Source of the DNA: DAOUJI01 sp965197415
GTDB lineage: Bacteria > Chloroflexota > Dehalococcoidia > Lucifugimonadales > JAGWBF01
NCBI GenBank assembly: GCA_965197415.1
Contig: OZ240207.1
Coordinates: forward strand, 1,612,001-1,676,000
Reading direction: 5' to 3'
Length of the DNA: 64,000 nt
Shown: positions 62,172-64,000 of the stretch, in pieces
How the letters are laid out: the number at the start of each line of letters is the position of its first letter
Numbering within the stretch: position 1 is the first letter of the stretch
Position numbers and translations under genes: made by a program
Notes under the pieces: model-generated
The model's database searches: none
What the model was told of the DNA's origin: nothing
The model's input: the letters and a program-made list of their open reading frames with translations, nothing else

Positions 62172-62362
62172 TCACCCCCACCCCAACCCTCCACCTAAAT
62201 GGGGAGGGAGGGTCCGTCCTCCGCAAGGTCACAGCGGTTCCGAACTCCCTCACACCGTCGTTTCCCTGAAAATAGGCGATAACTGCCCCTTCTCCCCTGG
62301 CGGGAGAAGGTTGGGATGAGGGGGATGGCCCACCAACCCGTCATTCCGGCGACGGCCGGAAT
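62172..62362. repeat. cluster of three REP-like repeats
   Basis: Three different elements lie in a row: a CCACCCCAACCCTCC..ATGGGGAGGGAGGG hairpin (62172-62214), the TGGCGGGAGAAGGTTGGGATG type (62286-62324, also at 45267) with an 8-bp CTTCTCCC/GGGAGAAG stem, and ATTCCGGC-GACG-GCCGGAAT (62343-62362, also at 40068). No gene lies between 62116 and 62417. Confidence 0.65.
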
Positions 62363-62417
62363 CCAAGAATCCTTGCACAAAGAGACAGGCCTCCGGAGCC
62401 CCGCAGCGTGCGCCGGG

Positions 62418-63218
62418 CTACTGGCCCGTGAAGTTTGGCCGCCGCTTCTCCAGAAAGGCGTCGGCCGCTTCCATGTGGTCCTTGCTCAAGAAGGTGAGGG
62501 CTTCCAACGCCAGGGACGTGTCCAGGATCTGGTTCATCTGGATGCGCAGTTGCTTGTTAATCGAAAACTTGGTCCAGCGTATGGCCAGGGTCGCGCCGTT
62601 GGCCAGGCGGCTGGCCATCTGGTTGGCGGAGTCCATTAACTCGTCGGCGGGCACAACTTTGTTTATGAGACCAATCCGTTCCGCCTCTTCAGCGCTCATA
62701 AGGTTGCCCGTCATCAGGAACTCTTTGGCCTTGGCAACGCCTATCAATGCGGGCCATATGATAGCCCCGCCGTCTCCGGCCACCAGCCCCACCCTTACGT
62801 GGGGGTCTCCGACGCGAGCCGTGTCGGCTGCGATGATGATGTCGCAGAAGAGCGCCAGGGTGGCGCCCAGACCCACCGCGTCTCCATTGAGGGCGGCGAT
62901 GATCGGCTGCTGCACCTCCAGCATGTTCAAGATGAGCCTGCGTCCATAGCCTGTGGGCAAGTACCGGAGGTCGGGGTTGGCGGCCCTCTGCTTCATGCCC
63001 GCGATGTCTCCGCCGGCTGAAAAGGCGCGCCCGGAGCCTGTCAGGATGATGGCGTGCACCTCCGGGTCGGCGTTCAGGTCCAGCATCACGTTCTCCAGCT
63101 CTTCGTGAAGGCCGGGGAAGTTGATGGCGTTGAGTCTGTCGGGCCGGTTGAGGGTGACCGTCGCCACCTTCTCGGAAACGTCCACGGTGAGGTCTGAGTA
63201 AACGGTGTAGTCGGGCAT
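62418..63218 (-). CDS. enoyl-CoA hydratase/isomerase family protein
   Basis: A 266-residue crotonase-fold protein. VATVTLNRPDRLNAINFPGL, the oxyanion-hole segments AIILTGSGRAFSAGGDIAGM and ALNGDAVGLGATLALFCDII, and GLVAGDGGAIIWPALIG are typical. The position of the second hydratase Glu is taken by Asp (AGDGGA), so isomerase or another crotonase activity is possible. ATG at 63218 is fixed by AAGGAGG 6 nt upstream. It starts 16 nt after the formate dehydrogenase gene. Confidence 0.9.
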   Translation of the reverse strand: MPDYTVYSDLTVDVSEKVATVTLNRPDRLNAINFPGLHEELENVMLDLNADPEVHAIILTGSGRAFSAGGDIAGMKQRAANPDLRYLPTGYGRRLILNMLEVQQPIIAALNGDAVGLGATLALFCDIIIAADTARVGDPHVRVGLVAGDGGAIIWPALIGVAKAKEFLMTGNLMSAEEAERIGLINKVVPADELMDSANQMASRLANGATLAIRWTKFSINKQLRIQMNQILDTSLALEALTFLSKDHMEAADAFLEKRRPNFTGQ

Positions 63219-63234
63219 CCGGTCCTCCTTATGA

Positions 63235-63999
63235 TTATTGGGCCGACGAACCGGCGGTGTATTGGGCCGCCTCTTCCGAACCGCCTGTAGCGTCCCCTTC
63301 ACTGTATGAGTGCGCGCCCGTCCCGGCCAGGCCGCCTCCCTGGACAATCAGGTACTCGTCCCGGATAGGGCGTCCATCCAGCCAGCACTCCAGAATCTCA
63401 CGCACTCCCGCCGCGTATCGCGCCTGGGCGGAAAGAGAGGTGCCCGAAGTGTGGGGTGTCATCGCCTGGTTGGGCATGGACCTCCAGGGGTGGTCGTTGG
63501 GAGCAGGCTGAGGAAACCAGACATCTCCCGCGTACCCTGCCAGCTGGCCGCTTTCCAGGGCTCCGACGATGGCTTCCCGGTTGCAGATTTTGCCGCGGGC
63601 GGTGTTGACGATGTAAGACCCGCGCTTCATCTTGCCTATCAGAGCGTCGTTGAACATGTCCTCCGTCTCAGGGTGGAGGGGACAATGGATGCTCACCACG
63701 TCGCACACGCTGACGAGGGACTCAACAGTCTCATGGAAGGTTAGGCCCAACTCCTGCTCGACCTCAGCGGAAAGCCTATGCCTGTCGGTGTAGTGGAGTT
63801 TGACGTCGAACGGTTTCATCCGGCGCAGCACCCCCAGACCGATTCGTCCCGCCGCCACCACGCCCACGTCCATCCCTTCCACGTCGTAGGACCTGGAAAC
63901 GGCGTCGGCGATGTTCCAACCGCCCCTGACGACCCAGCCATACTGGGGAATATAGTCCCTGACCAGCGCCAGAATCTGCATGACTGCGTGTTCGGAGAC
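63235..63999 (-). CDS. fdh: NAD-dependent formate dehydrogenase, C-terminal part
   Basis: About 255 residues of a D-2-hydroxyacid-dehydrogenase-fold enzyme; the N-terminal third lies beyond the window. It closely follows the classical NAD-dependent formate dehydrogenase: RGGWNIADAVSRSYDVEGMD, the NAD loop VAAGRIGLGVLRR, the NAD-specific Asp in HYTDRHR, catalytic Arg in NTARGK, Gln in WFPQPAP, His in TPHTSGTSL, and the long C terminus with PIRDEYLIVQGG and GTGAHSYSEGDATGGSEEAA. It oxidises formate to CO2 with NAD+ and needs no metal. Confidence 0.93.
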   Translation of the reverse strand, partial: VSEHAVMQILALVRDYIPQYGWVVRGGWNIADAVSRSYDVEGMDVGVVAAGRIGLGVLRRMKPFDVKLHYTDRHRLSAEVEQELGLTFHETVESLVSVCDVVSIHCPLHPETEDMFNDALIGKMKRGSYIVNTARGKICNREAIVGALESGQLAGYAGDVWFPQPAPNDHPWRSMPNQAMTPHTSGTSLSAQARYAAGVREILECWLDGRPIRDEYLIVQGGGLAGTGAHSYSEGDATGGSEEAAQYTAGSSAQ

Positions 64000-64000
64000 G

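Overview
The window reads as a compact bacterial chromosome segment from a Chloroflexota-like organism, most plausibly Dehalococcoidia or the SAR202 group. This is an inference from gene content: several CaiB/BaiF CoA-transferases, an F420/FMN luciferase-like oxidoreductase, a cobamide/Fe-S reductive-dehalogenase-like protein, a methylmalonyl-CoA mutase large chain without its B12 domain, a sortase, and a 16S rRNA gene with no adjacent 23S. The background is GC-rich. Several AT-richer accessory patches stand out (about 12.6-14.5, 34.95-35.8, 51.4-52.6 and 58.8-60.3 kb). Many genes use GTG or TTG starts.

Layout. 0-6.1 kb: methylmalonyl-CoA mutase, DUF951-pyrF, sfsA, a PEP-mutase/isocitrate-lyase-family protein and a CoA-transferase. 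6.2-8.8 kb: the modABC molybdate transporter. 8.8-9.4 kb: a GxxExxY (PD-(D/E)XK-like) gene framed by inverted repeats. 9.4-12.6 kb: a thiamine-diphosphate enzyme and a 4Fe-4S/cobamide-type protein. 12.6-15.8 kb: an accessory block with a small protein, a TPR protein and a pentapeptide-repeat/TIR protein. 15.8-25.9 kb: housekeeping genes (thioesterase, argF, der, plsY, gpsA, rsmE, prmA, dnaJ, hrcA, bioY, MBL-fold). 26-30.6 kb: two exported proteins, the larger with a complex leader. 30.8-34.9 kb: rho, transaldolase, pyrG, tRNA-Lys. 35.3-45.1 kb: small ORFs, an NHL-repeat protein, DUF1800, an MFS carrier, hydrolase, SDR, CoA-transferase, sortase plus a sortase-like mini-protein, and a zinc-ribbon protein. 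45.5-49 kb: dnaG-rpoD. 49-58.5 kb: nitroreductase, nitrilase-family hydrolase, cupin, YvcK-like protein, sugar-nucleotide epimerase, tRNA-Ser, hydrolase, LLM oxidoreductase and fumC. 58.9-60.2 kb: a three-gene accessory cassette with a HEPN-like protein. 60.3-62.1 kb: a stand-alone 16S rRNA unit with its own promoter, processing stem and terminator. 62.2-64 kb: clustered REP-like repeats, enoyl-CoA hydratase and an NAD-dependent formate dehydrogenase cut by the window edge.

How the genes fit together. Acyl-CoA and organic-acid catabolism is prominent (mutase, two CoA-transferases, hydratase, TPP enzyme, fumarase, formate dehydrogenase), and molybdate uptake could serve molybdoenzymes encoded elsewhere. 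The most interesting unexplained parts are the TPR/TIR block, the repeat-flanked GxxExxY gene, the HEPN-like cassette beside the rRNA, the sortase with a free-standing copy of its own N-terminal anchor, and the promoter-terminator-promoter leader of the large surface protein.
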